A stretch of 64,000 nt of DNA from Cellulosimicrobium cellulans (GCF_024124905.1 NZ_JAMXST010000001.1:620001-684000); one strand, 5' to 3'; positions 34,562-44,503 are shown, counted from the stretch's first letter. The notes: generated by a model not told the origin, from the letters alone. Made by a program: numbers and translations.

Positions 34562-36132
34562 TCGTCGCTCCACAGGTCCTCGTCGCCGTCCGGCAGCAGC
34601 AGGACGCGCTCGGGCTCGAGCGCCTCGACCGCGCCGTCGTCGTGCGTGACCATGACGACCGCGCCCTCGTACGTCTTGAGCGCCCCGAGGATCTCGGCGC
34701 GCGACGCCGGGTCGAGGTTGTTCGTCGGCTCGTCGAGGAGCAGCACGTTCGCGGCCGAGACGACGAGCGTCGCGAGCGCGAGGCGCGTCTTCTCCCCGCC
34801 GGACAGCACCTTGGTCGGTTTGTCCGCGTCGTCGCCGGAGAACAGGAACGACCCGAGCACGGACCGCACCTGCGTGTCGGTGAGGTCGGGCGCGGCGTGG
34901 CGCAGGTTCTCGACGACGGTCGCGTCCATGTCGAGCGTGTCGTGCTCCTGGGCGTAGTAGCCGATCTTCAGGCCGTGGCCCGGGTGCACCTCGCCCGTGT
35001 CCGGCTGCTCGACGCCGCCGAGGATGCGCAGGAGCGTCGTCTTGCCGGCGCCGTTGAGGCCGAGCACGACGACGCGGCTGCCGCGGTCGATCGCGAGGTC
35101 GACGCCCGCGAAGACCTCCTGCGACCCGTACGCCTTGGACAGCCCGCTCGCGGTGAGCGGCGTGCGGCCGCACGGCGCCGGCTTGGGGAACCGCAGCTTG
35201 GCGACCTTGTCGGTCTGCCGCTCGCCCTCGATGCCCGCGAGCATCTTCTCGGCGCGGCGCATCATCTGCTGCGCGGCGACGGCCTTCGTGGCCTTGGCGC
35301 GCATCTTCTCGCCCTGGGCGAGCAGCGCGCCTGCCTTCTTCTCGGCGTTCTGCCGCTCGCGACGGCGGCGGCGCTCGTCGGACTCGCGCTGCGCGAGGTA
35401 GGCGTCCCACCCGAGGTTGTACTGGTCGAGCTCGCCGCGGTTCGCGTCGAGGTGGAAGACCTTGTTCACGGTCGCGCGCAGCAGCTCGACGTCGTGGGAG
35501 ATCACGACGAACCCGCCGCCGTACGACTTGAGGTAGTCGCGCAGCCAGATGATCGAGTCCGCGTCGAGGTGGTTCGTCGGCTCGTCGAGGAGCAGCGTCT
35601 CGACCCCGGAGAACAGGATGCGCGCGAGCTCGATGCGGCGGCGCTGACCGCCGGACAGCGTGCTCAGCGGCTGCCCGAGCACCCGGTCGTCGAGGCCGAG
35701 GTTGCTCGTGATGCGGTGCGCCTCGCTCTCGGCCGCGTAGCCGCCCGCGGCGAGGAAGCGCGCCTCGAGCTTCGGGTAGCGCTCCATGGCGGCCTCGTGC
35801 GTCTCGACGTCGGCGCTCGCCATCGCACCCTCGGTCTCGCGCATCTGGCGCACGATCTTGTCGAGGCTGCGGGCCGAGAGCACCCGGTCCATCGCGATGA
35901 CGTCGAGGTCGCCCGTGCGCGGGTCCTGCGGCAGGTAGCCGATGTCGTTGCCGCGCGTGATCCTCCCCGCCGTCGGCTGGGTCTCCCCCGCGAGCGTCTT
36001 GGTCAGGGTCGTCTTGCCGGCGCCGTTGCGCCCGACGAGTCCGATCCGGTCGCCCGAGGCGATCTGGAAGGTCGCCTCGTGCAGCAGGACGCGGGCGCCG
36101 ACGCGCAGCTCGACGCCGTGAGCGGTGATCAC
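34534..36132 (-). CDS. ABC-F family ATPase (translation factor)
   Basis: 532 residues with two ABC cassettes in one chain and no membrane helices: GRNGAGKTT/LSGGQRRR/LLLDEPTNHLD, and GLNGAGKTT/LSGGEKTR/LLLDEPTNNLD. Between them is the charged P-site tRNA-interacting linker (about 225-300, RRRRERQNAEKKAGALLAQGEK). ABC-F proteins act on ribosomes to resolve stalling or protect against antibiotics; this looks like a housekeeping actinobacterial type. GTG start at 36132 with AGAGGACC upstream. Confidence 0.92.
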   Translation of the reverse strand: MITAHGVELRVGARVLLHEATFQIASGDRIGLVGRNGAGKTTLTKTLAGETQPTAGRITRGNDIGYLPQDPRTGDLDVIAMDRVLSARSLDKIVRQMRETEGAMASADVETHEAAMERYPKLEARFLAAGGYAAESEAHRITSNLGLDDRVLGQPLSTLSGGQRRRIELARILFSGVETLLLDEPTNHLDADSIIWLRDYLKSYGGGFVVISHDVELLRATVNKVFHLDANRGELDQYNLGWDAYLAQRESDERRRRRERQNAEKKAGALLAQGEKMRAKATKAVAAQQMMRRAEKMLAGIEGERQTDKVAKLRFPKPAPCGRTPLTASGLSKAYGSQEVFAGVDLAIDRGSRVVVLGLNGAGKTTLLRILGGVEQPDTGEVHPGHGLKIGYYAQEHDTLDMDATVVENLRHAAPDLTDTQVRSVLGSFLFSGDDADKPTKVLSGGEKTRLALATLVVSAANVLLLDEPTNNLDPASRAEILGALKTYEGAVVMVTHDDGAVEALEPERVLLLPDGDEDLWSDDYAELVSLA

Positions 36133-36387
36133 GGGAGGGTCCTCTCGGGTGGTGCGGTGCCCGACGACGGCCCTCGCCCGGCCGGTCGGCCGGTGGCTCG
36201 TCGTGGGGCCGGGTGCGTGCTCCCCGGCGTCCGGGCCTCGTCGATTCTACGGGGGCCCGCCGTCGCGTCCCACCCCATTCCGCCGGAGGGGCGTGCGAGG
36301 GCGCTGCTCGGCGCCGAGATCGTGCTCGCGCCGGCCGGGCACCCGCACCAGGACGCCTGGCGCACGGCCCGGCGGTAGCGTTGACCT

Positions 36388-37290
36388 GTGACTTTCCAGG
36401 AGGGTGGCTCGTTCGAGGGCGGGCGGGTCCGCAAGGGCGGCGGTCGGCGCGGCACGATGATCGCGGGCGGCGGGATCGGGGCGGTGCTCGTCGCGCTGCT
36501 CATCGCGTTCGTCGGCAACCAGACCGGCGTCGACCTCAGCGCGCTCACGGGCGGCGACGGGTCCGACTCGGGCGCGTACGGCGAGGGCCAGCAGGAGTAC
36601 ATCGACGCGTGCACGGCCGAGGAGGCGAACACGACGCGCGAGTGCCGCCTCAACGGCACCGTGCAGTCGCTCGACGCGTACTGGGCCGACGCGCTCCCCG
36701 AGCAGGCGGGCGTCACGTACGACCTGCCCCAGGTCGTGAGCTTCACCGGACAGGTCTCGACGGGCTGCGGTGCGGCGACGAGCGCCGTCGGGCCGTTCTA
36801 CTGCCCGCCCGACCAGACCGTCTACATCGACCTCGGCTTCTACGACGACCTCACGAGCCGGTTCGGCGCCAACGACGGCGGCCTCGCGGAGATGTACGTC
36901 GTCGCGCACGAGTTCGGCCACCACATCGAGCAGCTCGTCGGCGCGATGGACGCGGCGAACCGGCAGGGCACCGGTCCCCAGTCCGACTCCGTGCGCATCG
37001 AGCTCATGGCCGACTGCCTCGCCGGCATGTGGGCGGGCCACGCGGCGAGCACCGTCGACCCGGACACCGGCGTGACGTTCCTCGCGCCGATCACCGACCA
37101 GGAGCTGAACGACGCGCTGTCCGCCGCGTCCGCCGTCGGCGACGACCGCATCCAGGAGGCCGCGACCGGTCAGGTGAACCCCGAGGGCTGGACCCACGGG
37201 TCGAGCGAGCAGCGCCAGCGCTGGTTCACCATCGGCTACAACGGTGGCACCCTCCAGGACTGCAACGCCCTCTCCGCGTCGACCCTCTGA
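36388..37290 (+). CDS. neutral zinc metallopeptidase, YpfJ/KPN_02809 type
   Basis: 300 residues: Gly/Arg-rich N-terminus, one membrane helix (about 24-43), then the peptidase domain with zinc motif VVAHEFGHHIEQL and downstream ELMADCLAGMWAGHA supplying the third ligand. YPFYCPPD-like segment (FYCPPDQTVYIDLGFYDDL) is typical of the family. Four to five cysteines suggest an extracytoplasmic fold. Physiological substrate unknown. GTG 36388 is six bases after TAGCGT (36376-36381), leaderless. The extragenic element at 37302 follows its stop. Confidence 0.88.
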   Translation: MTFQEGGSFEGGRVRKGGGRRGTMIAGGGIGAVLVALLIAFVGNQTGVDLSALTGGDGSDSGAYGEGQQEYIDACTAEEANTTRECRLNGTVQSLDAYWADALPEQAGVTYDLPQVVSFTGQVSTGCGAATSAVGPFYCPPDQTVYIDLGFYDDLTSRFGANDGGLAEMYVVAHEFGHHIEQLVGAMDAANRQGTGPQSDSVRIELMADCLAGMWAGHAASTVDPDTGVTFLAPITDQELNDALSAASAVGDDRIQEAATGQVNPEGWTHGSSEQRQRWFTIGYNGGTLQDCNALSASTL

Positions 37291-37301
37291 CCGCTCCAGC
37301 C

Positions 37302-37367
37302 GAGATCGACCCGGCCGCCCCGAGATCGGCCCTCACGGGGTCGATCTCGGACGGGCAGGTCGACCTC
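37302..37367. repeat. extragenic palindromic element (GAGATCGACCC type), copy 2
   Basis: GAGATCGACCC (37302-37312), GAGATCGGCCC (37322-37332), then inverted GGGTCGATCTC (37338-37348) and GGTCGACCTC (37358-37367). Same order, spacing of about 20 bases and position (11 bases after a stop) as the element at 23955. It separates the peptidase gene from the convergent GNAT gene and could act as a terminator. Confidence 0.8.
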
Positions 37368-37378
37368 GCAGGCCGTCG

Positions 37379-38512
37379 TCACAGCTCGATCGAGTACATG
37401 CGCGAGCCTGTCACCTTCTCGTAGCCCAGGCTCGCGTAGAGGCCGTGCGCGCCGGACGGGTTCTCGGTGTCGACGTCGAGCGCGGCGTACTGCATGCCGT
37501 CCGCGGCGAACGCGCGCATCCCGGCCGCGAGCGCCGCGACGGCGACGCGACGCCCCCGGTACGCGCTGCGCACGCCGAGGATCTCGGTGTAGCCGAACGT
37601 GTAGCCGCGCACGGGGAAGTCCTCGTCGTAGCGGCCGGCCATCTCGTAGCCGACGACGAGCGGCTGGCCGGCGCGCAGGGCCGCGGCGGTCTCGGCGTCC
37701 GTCGTCGGGTCGGCGAGGAGCGCGTCGACATCGGGCGCGTCGTCGACCACGAGGAAGGACCACTGGGGCGCGAACTCGCTGCGCCCGTGCGTCCACGCCT
37801 CGGCGGTGCGGGGCTCGCTCCCCCAGTGGTCGCGGAACGCGTCGTTGTGCGCGAGGCGGGTCGCCTCGTCGAGCTCCGTCGACCACGGGACGAGTCGCAG
37901 CGACCCGTCGAGCGGCACCTCGGGGATGGGCGTGGCCAGGTCGCGACGCAGGTCGGCGTAGAAGCGGCGGGTCTCGAGCCCGAAGCGCGCGTAGAGCCGC
38001 GCCTTCTCGGGTGGGTCGGTGTCCTCGCCGTAGGTGAGCAGGCGCGCGGGCAGCTCCTTGCCGCTCGCCGCGAGGAGCTGGCGTCCGCGCGCGATCTCCC
38101 AGGCGAACAGCTCGCGCCCGACGCCGCGCCCGCGGTGGGTGGGGTGGACGCCGCCCCAGAGGAACGCGCGCACGGTGTTCGCGTCGCCCGGGTTGGTGTC
38201 GACCAGCGCGTACGCGCGCAGCGTCCCGTCGGTCTCGACGCCGACGAGCGAGTCGGCCGCGAGGTCGCGCCACGGCGCGGTGAACAGCTCCTCGACCTCG
38301 CCGATCGTCTCGCGGTACGGCTCCTGGTCCGCCTCGGCGATGCCGTTGCGCAGGGCCAGCAGCGCGGGCGCGTCGGCCGGCACGGCGGGGCGCCAGGTCA
38401 GGTCGCCGGCGGTCACGGCCGGGAGGGTCGACGGCGCGGCGGCGCGCTCGACGATCGGGGCGAGCGTCGCGGGGGCCGGGTTCTCGACCTGGTCGGTCGC
38501 GCGAGAGGACAT
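37379..38512 (-). CDS. GNAT N-acetyltransferase with two tandem domains
   Basis: 377 residues with two GNAT folds. The first has GGVHPTHRGRGVGRELFAWE (acetyl-CoA loop) at about 118-137; the second has YTEILGVRSAYRGRRVAVAALAAGM and DVDTENPSGAHGLYASLGYEKV. The tandem arrangement recalls mycothiol synthase MshD, but the sequence pattern is of the broader two-domain GNAT group, so the substrate is unknown. ATG 38512 lies upstream of the first conserved segment by about 40 residues. Confidence 0.8.
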   Translation of the reverse strand: MSSRATDQVENPAPATLAPIVERAAAPSTLPAVTAGDLTWRPAVPADAPALLALRNGIAEADQEPYRETIGEVEELFTAPWRDLAADSLVGVETDGTLRAYALVDTNPGDANTVRAFLWGGVHPTHRGRGVGRELFAWEIARGRQLLAASGKELPARLLTYGEDTDPPEKARLYARFGLETRRFYADLRRDLATPIPEVPLDGSLRLVPWSTELDEATRLAHNDAFRDHWGSEPRTAEAWTHGRSEFAPQWSFLVVDDAPDVDALLADPTTDAETAAALRAGQPLVVGYEMAGRYDEDFPVRGYTFGYTEILGVRSAYRGRRVAVAALAAGMRAFAADGMQYAALDVDTENPSGAHGLYASLGYEKVTGSRMYSIEL

Positions 38513-38710
38513 GCCGACCACGGTAGGTGCGCCCGCGCCGTCGGGCACGCGCTTTTCCCCGGTCCCCGGTCACCCCGTCAGTGATGCACCGCGGTGCGGG
38601 GGATGCACGACGAGGTGCGTCTCTCGGTCGGGATGGCGTCCCTCGCCGAGCACGGCGGTCCGCTGAGACGGGTCCCCACGACCGAGCAGGCGCGATCTAC
38701 GCTGCGTAGC

Positions 38711-41700
38711 ATGCCGATCGTCGTACCCCAGGACCTCGCCGACGCCCGTTCCCGGGCCCTTGCCGACGCGCTGCGCACGCGCGTCGTCGTGGCCGACGGC
38801 GCGATGGGCACGATGATCCAGGAGCAGGACCCGACGCTCGAGGACTACCAGGGCCTCGAGGGCTGCAACGAGATCCTCAACGTCTCGCGCCCGGACATCA
38901 TCGCGGCGGTGCACGACGCGTACCTCGAGGTCGGGGTCGACGCGATCGAGACGAACACGTTCGGCGCCAACTGGTCCAACCTGTCGGACTACGACATCGA
39001 CGACCGCATCCGCGAGCTCGCCGCGGCCGGGGCGAGGATCGCGCGCGAACGGGCCGACGCGTTCGCGACCGACGAGCAGCCGCGCTGGGTGCTCGGCTCG
39101 ATGGGGCCGGGGACCAAGCTGCCGAGCCTCGGGCACACGACGTACGCGCACCTGCGCGACACGTTCGCCGAGCAGGCCGCAGGCCTCCTGGAGGGCGGGG
39201 TCGACGCGATCCTCGTCGAGACGAGCCAGGACCTGCTCCAGGCCAAGGCCGCGGTGACGGGATCGCGGAACGCGATGCGCGACGTCGGGCGCGAGGTCCC
39301 CGTCATCGTCCAGGTGACGGTCGAGACGACGGGCACGATGCTCATGGGCTCCGAGATCGGGGCCGCGCTCACGACGCTCCAGGCGCTCGGCGTCGACGCG
39401 ATCGGCCTCAACTGCGCGACCGGCCCGGCCGAGATGAGCGAGCACCTGCGGCACCTGTCGCGGCACGCGGAGAACCCGGTGACGTGCATGCCCAACGCGG
39501 GGCTGCCGGTGCTCGGCCCGAACGGCGCGACGTACCCGCTGACGCCGGACGAGCTCGCGACCGCGCACACCCAGTTCGTCACCGAGTTCGGCCTGGGCCT
39601 CGTGGGCGGCTGCTGCGGCACGACGCCCGAACACCTGCGCCGCGTCGTCGAGGCGGTGCGCGCGCGGCCGGTCGTCGAGCGGCACCCGGAGCGGGAGAAC
39701 GGCGTCGCGAGCCTGTACTCGCACACGGACCTGCACCAGGACGCGTCGTTCCTCGCGATCGGCGAGCGCACGAACGCGAACGGCTCCAAGGCGTTCCGCG
39801 AGGCGATGCTCGCAGAGAACTGGGACGAGTGCGTCGAGATCGCGCGCGCCCAGACGCGTGACGGGGCGCACCTGCTCGACGTCTGCATCGACTACGTGGG
39901 GCGCGACGGCGTCGCGGACGTGCGCGAGGTCGTGTCGCGCCTCGCCAGCGCGTCCACGCTGCCCCTCGTCATCGACTCGACCGAGCCGGAGGTCATCGCC
40001 GCGGGACTCGAGCTCGTGGGCGGGCGCGCCGTCGTGAACTCGGTGAACTTCGAGGACGGCGACGGCCCGACGTCGCGGTTCGCGCGGATCATGCCGCACG
40101 TCGTCGAGCACGGGGCGGCCGTCGTCGCGCTGACGATCGACGAGGAGGGCCAGGCGCGCACCGCGTCGGGCAAGGTGGAGATCGCGACCCGGCTCGTCGA
40201 GACGCTCACGCGCGACTGGGGCATGCGCGTGGACGACATCATCGTCGACGCGCTGACGTTCCCCATCGCCACGGGCCAGGAGGAGACCCGCCGCGACGCC
40301 ATCGAGACGATCGAGGCGATCCGCGAGATCACGCGCCGCTACCCCGGCATCCACACGACGCTCGGGGTGTCGAACGTGTCGTTCGGCCTCAACCCCGCGG
40401 CGCGCACGGTGCTCAACTCGGTGTTCCTCCACGAGGCCGTCGAAGCCGGACTGGACTCCGCGATCGTGCACGCCGCGAAGATCCTCCCCCTCGCGCAGAT
40501 CCCCGCCGAGCAGCGCGAGGCCGCGCTCGACCTCGTGTGGGACCGGCGGGGGTACGACGACGAGGGGAACCTCGTGCACGACCCGCTCGCCCGGCTGCTC
40601 GAGCTGTTCGAGGGCGTGGACTCCGCGGCGCTCAAGGACCAGCGCGCGGCGGAGCTCGCCGCGCTGCCGGTCGGCGAGCGGCTCGAGCGGCGGATCGTCG
40701 ACGGCGCGCGCAAGGGCCTCGAGGAGGACCTCGACGCCGCGATGGCGTCCGGGCTCAAGGCGCTCGACATCGTCAACGACCACCTGCTCGAGGGCATGAA
40801 GGTCGTGGGCGACCTGTTCGGGCGCGGTGAGATGCAGCTCCCGTTCGTGCTGCAGTCCGCCGAGGTCATGAAGACGGCGGTCGCCTACCTCGAGCCGCAC
40901 ATGGAGAAGATCGAGGGCTCGACCGGGTCCAAGGGCACGATCGTGCTCGCGACCGTGCGCGGCGACGTGCACGACATCGGCAAGAACCTCGTCGACATCA
41001 TCCTCACCAACAACGGCTACACGGTCGTGAACATCGGCATCAAGCAGCCGATCTCCGCGATGATCGAGGCCGCCGAGGAGCACGACGCCGACGTCATCGG
41101 CATGTCCGGCCTGCTCGTGAAGTCCACCGTCGTGATGAAGGAGAACCTCGCGGAGCTCACGTCGCGCGGGCTCGCCGGCCGCTGGCCGGTCCTGCTCGGT
41201 GGCGCGGCGCTCACGCGCACGTACGTCGAGGACGACCTCGCGGGCCAGTTCCCGGGCGTCGTCCGGTACGCGCGCGACGCGTTCGAGGGCCTGCGCCTCA
41301 TGGAGCCGCTCGTGCGCGTCGCGCGCGGCGAGTCGCCCGACGCCGTCGGGCTGCCCGCGCTGAAGAAGCGCCGGCACGCCGTGGTCACCGTGACCGAGAC
41401 GCCCGTCGAGGACCTGCCCGCGCGGTCCGACGTCGCGGCCGACAACCCGGTGCCCGCTCCCCCGTTCTGGGGCACGCGCCTCGTCAAGGGCGTCCAGCTC
41501 GCCGAGTACGCGGCGTTCCTCGACGAGCGCGCGACGTTCATGGGCCAGTGGGGCCTCAAGCCGGGCCGGGGAGACGACGGGGCGTCCTACGAGGAGCTCG
41601 TCGAGACCGAGGGCCGCCCGCGGCTCAACGCCTGGTACGAGCGGATCCGCACCGACGGCGTCGTCGACCCGTCGGTCGTGTACGGGTACTTCCCGGTGTG

Positions 41701-42304
41701 GTCGGAGGGCGACGACGTCGTCGTCGCGCACCACGGCGCCGGGCTCACGGGGATCGGCGCGCCCGACGGCGGGTCGGGCGGAGAGCCCGGGACCGAGCGG
41801 TTGCGCTTCACGTTCCCGCGCCAGCGCCGCGACCGACACCTGTGCCTCGCCGACTTCGTCAAGCCGCGGTCGTGGGTCGAGGAGACCGGCCGGTACGACG
41901 TGCTGCCCGTCCAGCTCGTCACCATGGGCGCGAGCGTCGACCAGCACACCGCGAAGCTCTTCGCGGGGAACCACTACCGCGAGTACATGGAGCTGCACGG
42001 GCTGTCGGTGCAGCTCACCGAGGCGCTGGCGGAGATGTGGCACTCGCGCGTGCGCGCCGAGCTCGGCTTCGCCGACGAGGACCCGACCGAGGTCGAGGGC
42101 ATGTTCAAGCTCGAGTACCGGGGCGCGCGCTTCTCGCTCGGCTATCCCGCGTGTCCCGACATGGAGGACCGCACCAAGGTCGTCGAGCTCCTGCGCCCCG
42201 AGCGCGTGGGCGTCGAGCTCTCCGCGGAGCTCCAGCTCCACCCCGAGCAGTCGACCGACGCGTTCGTGTTCCACCACCCCGAGGCGAAGTACTTCAGCGT
42301 CTGA
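38711..42304 (+). CDS. metH: cobalamin-dependent methionine synthase
   Basis: 1197-residue four-module enzyme. Homocysteine domain with zinc cysteines Cys235 (LNCATGP) and Cys301/302 (GGCCGTTP); pterin (methyltetrahydrofolate) domain around 345-620 (FLAIGERTNANGSKAF, DSTEPEV, GVSNVSFGLN); cobalamin cap and Rossmann domains with DVHDIGKN, His754 being the cobalt ligand; C-terminal AdoMet activation domain (about 905-1197). All key residues are present. ATG 38711 is seven bases after TACGCT (38698-38703), leaderless; CTACGCTGCGTAG there is a small palindrome. I saw no B12 riboswitch upstream. Confidence 0.95.
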   Translation: MPIVVPQDLADARSRALADALRTRVVVADGAMGTMIQEQDPTLEDYQGLEGCNEILNVSRPDIIAAVHDAYLEVGVDAIETNTFGANWSNLSDYDIDDRIRELAAAGARIARERADAFATDEQPRWVLGSMGPGTKLPSLGHTTYAHLRDTFAEQAAGLLEGGVDAILVETSQDLLQAKAAVTGSRNAMRDVGREVPVIVQVTVETTGTMLMGSEIGAALTTLQALGVDAIGLNCATGPAEMSEHLRHLSRHAENPVTCMPNAGLPVLGPNGATYPLTPDELATAHTQFVTEFGLGLVGGCCGTTPEHLRRVVEAVRARPVVERHPERENGVASLYSHTDLHQDASFLAIGERTNANGSKAFREAMLAENWDECVEIARAQTRDGAHLLDVCIDYVGRDGVADVREVVSRLASASTLPLVIDSTEPEVIAAGLELVGGRAVVNSVNFEDGDGPTSRFARIMPHVVEHGAAVVALTIDEEGQARTASGKVEIATRLVETLTRDWGMRVDDIIVDALTFPIATGQEETRRDAIETIEAIREITRRYPGIHTTLGVSNVSFGLNPAARTVLNSVFLHEAVEAGLDSAIVHAAKILPLAQIPAEQREAALDLVWDRRGYDDEGNLVHDPLARLLELFEGVDSAALKDQRAAELAALPVGERLERRIVDGARKGLEEDLDAAMASGLKALDIVNDHLLEGMKVVGDLFGRGEMQLPFVLQSAEVMKTAVAYLEPHMEKIEGSTGSKGTIVLATVRGDVHDIGKNLVDIILTNNGYTVVNIGIKQPISAMIEAAEEHDADVIGMSGLLVKSTVVMKENLAELTSRGLAGRWPVLLGGAALTRTYVEDDLAGQFPGVVRYARDAFEGLRLMEPLVRVARGESPDAVGLPALKKRRHAVVTVTETPVEDLPARSDVAADNPVPAPPFWGTRLVKGVQLAEYAAFLDERATFMGQWGLKPGRGDDGASYEELVETEGRPRLNAWYERIRTDGVVDPSVVYGYFPVWSEGDDVVVAHHGAGLTGIGAPDGGSGGEPGTERLRFTFPRQRRDRHLCLADFVKPRSWVEETGRYDVLPVQLVTMGASVDQHTAKLFAGNHYREYMELHGLSVQLTEALAEMWHSRVRAELGFADEDPTEVEGMFKLEYRGARFSLGYPACPDMEDRTKVVELLRPERVGVELSAELQLHPEQSTDAFVFHHPEAKYFSV

Positions 42305-42338
42305 CAGCCTCAGGGTTCCGGAGTTCACGGGCAGGAGG

Positions 42339-43106
42339 TCAGGCCCACCTCCAGGTACTCACGACCTGCTCGATGAGTTCGTCGCCGTTGTCGTAGGGGG
42401 TGACGATCCCGATCACGAAGAACTGGACCGCGTCGCCGCCCGGCGTGAACGGCTCTGGTGCGAACGCGGTGATGAAGGCCTTCGTCCGCGTCTCCGCGAG
42501 GGTACCTTCGACCCGGGTGATGTTCGCCGGGACACCGCCGAGGGTGGTCGGTTCGTGCAGCCTGAGGATCGTGCCGTTCTCCGCGAAGTACGAGTCCGCA
42601 AGGGCGTCGACGGCGCCGTCGAGGTCGGTCCCGACTCCCCAGGCGTCGGACGTCGAGACGCGCACTGGTTCGACCTTCACCTGGCCGTAGACCGCCCCGA
42701 CTCCCGTCGGCACCACTGCGCCGTCGACGACCTCGCCCCAGAGTTCGAGCGCGCCCAGACACAGGTCCTCGTCGTCGGACGAGATGTTGTTCACGAACGT
42801 CCGCGGACCCTCGTAGGACCAGCATGGCGTCCCGATCGGCTGGCCCGAGACGATCGAGAAGTCTTCGTCCGTGGGAAGTGCGGAGGTCGCCGGCGCGCTC
42901 TCGCTCTGTGCCGGCGCCGCATCACCCGAGTCGTCGTCGGTCGCGATTTCCAGGGGGAAGGCGCAGCCGCCCAGCGCAACGAGCAGGCCGACGAGGGCGA
43001 GGCCCGCGATCCCGTGGCCGACGATGTCCTCCGGCCGGACGCAGCCGGGTCGCCGGAACGGTGCCGCGACATCGGTCGTGGTCGCGTGCGAGTGCAGGGT
43101 GTGCAA
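42339..43106 (-). CDS. hypothetical lipoprotein
   Basis: 255 residues from TTG 43106, chosen because GGAGG sits six bases upstream. After about 28 polar residues comes a hydrophobic helix and lipobox (GLALVGLLVALGGCAF), then an acidic linker and an unrecognised domain with CWSYEGPRTFV, LCLGALELWGEV and ITAFAPEPFTPGGDAVQFFVIGIVTP. The long cytoplasmic part before the signal is unusual for a lipoprotein; a later start is possible but lacks a good ribosome site. Composition is a little lower in GC than flanking genes. Function unknown. Confidence 0.6.
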   Translation of the reverse strand: MHTLHSHATTTDVAAPFRRPGCVRPEDIVGHGIAGLALVGLLVALGGCAFPLEIATDDDSGDAAPAQSESAPATSALPTDEDFSIVSGQPIGTPCWSYEGPRTFVNNISSDDEDLCLGALELWGEVVDGAVVPTGVGAVYGQVKVEPVRVSTSDAWGVGTDLDGAVDALADSYFAENGTILRLHEPTTLGGVPANITRVEGTLAETRTKAFITAFAPEPFTPGGDAVQFFVIGIVTPYDNGDELIEQVVSTWRWA

Positions 43107-43275
43107 GATGATCCTCCAGGCCGTGTGTGCTCCTGGCTCGAACGCTAGACGGCACGCCGGCGTGAGCACGGGTTGTCCACAGGTTTGGAGATGCATGACC
43201 GGGCGAGCGCGATGAGTTCTTCGACGGCCCCCGGTCTACCCCTCGACCCAGACGACGAGCACACCGGAGCGGGCC

Positions 43276-43922
43276 ATGGGAGCGATCGAGATCGAGCTGT
43301 TCACGACCCTCGACCTCGTCGGGCAGGCGCCCGGCGGGCCGGAGGAGGACCCGGAGGGAGGGTTTGCGTTCGGCGGCTGGCAGGCACCGCTGATCGACGA
43401 CGTCGCGGGCGCGCAGATCGCCGCGGCGTACGAGGGCGCGGACGCGCTGCTGCTCGGGCGGCGGACGTACGACATCTTCGCGTCGTACTGGCCGTTCCAG
43501 GAGGGCGGCCAGGACGACGACTTCGCCGCCCTGTTCAACCGCATCCCCAAGTACGTCGCGTCGCGCGGCACGCCGGACCTTCCGTGGGCCGGGTCGACGC
43601 TGCTCGGACCGGACCTGCCCGCCGCGGTGCGCGAGGTGCGCGACCGCCACGAGCACGTCAAGGTCGTCGGCAGCCTCGACCTGGTGCAGACGCTGCTGCG
43701 GGAGAGGCTGTTCGACCGCCTCGACCTGTGGGTGCACCCCATCGTGCTCGGCACGGGCAAGACCGTGTTCGACGGCGGCGCCGTCCCCACCAACCTCACC
43801 CTCCTCGACCGCCCGCACCCAGCCCCAACGGGACCGTCCTGCTGCGCTACGGCCTCGCCGCCGGCACACCCGGGACGGGCGACATGAGCGAGCCGGGACG
43901 CGGCGTCGGGCAGGACGCCTGA
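43276..43922 (+). pseudogene. dihydrofolate reductase-like (RibD C-terminal) gene with a frameshift near its 3' end
   Basis: From ATG 43276 the frame encodes a COG0262-type protein: GADALLLGRRTYDIFASYWPF, RIPKYVASRGTPDLPW, KVVGSLDLVQTLLRERLFDRLDLWVHPIVLGTGKTVF. At about 43814-43826 the expected end (PNGTVLLRYGLAAGTPGTGD) continues in another frame, as if one base were lost in a C-rich run. Read through in the first frame it stops at 43887 with a non-matching tail; in the shifted frame it ends at 43922. Either a recent frameshift or a sequencing error. Reductase of an unknown pterin- or riboflavin-like substrate. Confidence 0.7.
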
Positions 43923-44034
43923 TCCAGGAGAGCGTCGTCGGGCACGAAAGCCCGTCGGCGCCCGGCGGCTCGCAGCCCATGCACCCCGGACCTACGAGTC
44001 CGCACCCAGGAACCCGACCTCAGGAGACGTGCCC

Positions 44035-44475
44035 ATGACGATCCAGCGACTCGACAACGTGGCGGTCGTCGTCGACGACCTCGACGCGGCCGTCGCGTTC
44101 TTCGCCGAGCTCGGGATGGAGCTCGAGAACCGGATGACGATCGAGGGGCGGTGGGCCGAGCGCGTCGTCGGGCTCGACGGCCTGCGGTCGGAGATCGCGA
44201 TGATGCGCGTCCCCGACGGGCACGGGCGCCTCGAGCTCACCCGGTACCACGCGCCCGCGCCGCTCGACCTCGGCCTGGGCACGGCCCCGCCGAACGTGCT
44301 GGGCCTGCACCGCGTGATGTTCGCCGTCGACGACATCGACGACACGGTGCGGCGCCTCGGGCCCCACGGCGGCGAGGTGATGGGAGAGATCGTCGAGTAC
44401 GAGGGCGTCTACCGGCTCTGCTACCTGCGCGGACCGGGCGGCGTCATCGTGGGGATCGCGGAGCAGCTCGACTGA
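44035..44475 (+). CDS. VOC/glyoxalase-fold protein
   Basis: 146 residues with two beta-alpha-beta-beta-beta modules: LDNVAVVVDDLDAAVAFFAELGMELE and GLHRVMFAVDDIDDTVRRLGPHGGEV. VOC proteins use a metal site for isomerase, lyase or dioxygenase chemistry, or bind antibiotics; the specific role is unclear. ATG 44035 has AGGAG eight bases upstream; a GTG at 44029 is too close to it. It follows the frameshifted DHFR-like gene on the same strand after 112 bases. Confidence 0.85.
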   Translation: MTIQRLDNVAVVVDDLDAAVAFFAELGMELENRMTIEGRWAERVVGLDGLRSEIAMMRVPDGHGRLELTRYHAPAPLDLGLGTAPPNVLGLHRVMFAVDDIDDTVRRLGPHGGEVMGEIVEYEGVYRLCYLRGPGGVIVGIAEQLD

Positions 44476-44483
44476 GAACCCGC

Positions 44484-44503
44484 CGGCCGCTACGAGGCGG
44501 CCG
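44484..44503. terminator. short hairpin between VOC and DUF2200 genes
   Basis: CGGCCGC and GCGGCCG form a seven-base-pair stem with a TACGAG loop across the convergent stops, overlapping the last codons of the DUF2200 gene. Short, so only a candidate terminator. Confidence 0.4.

Noticed and set aside
38513-38710. Cobalamin riboswitch before metH
   Set aside because: No B12-box-like core is visible, and a -10 lies only seven bases before the ATG, leaving no room for a leader.
38570-42328. 1252-codon minus-strand frame opposite metH
   Set aside because: Low-complexity Arg/Val/Leu/Glu composition without domains; metH on the plus strand has complete catalytic motifs.
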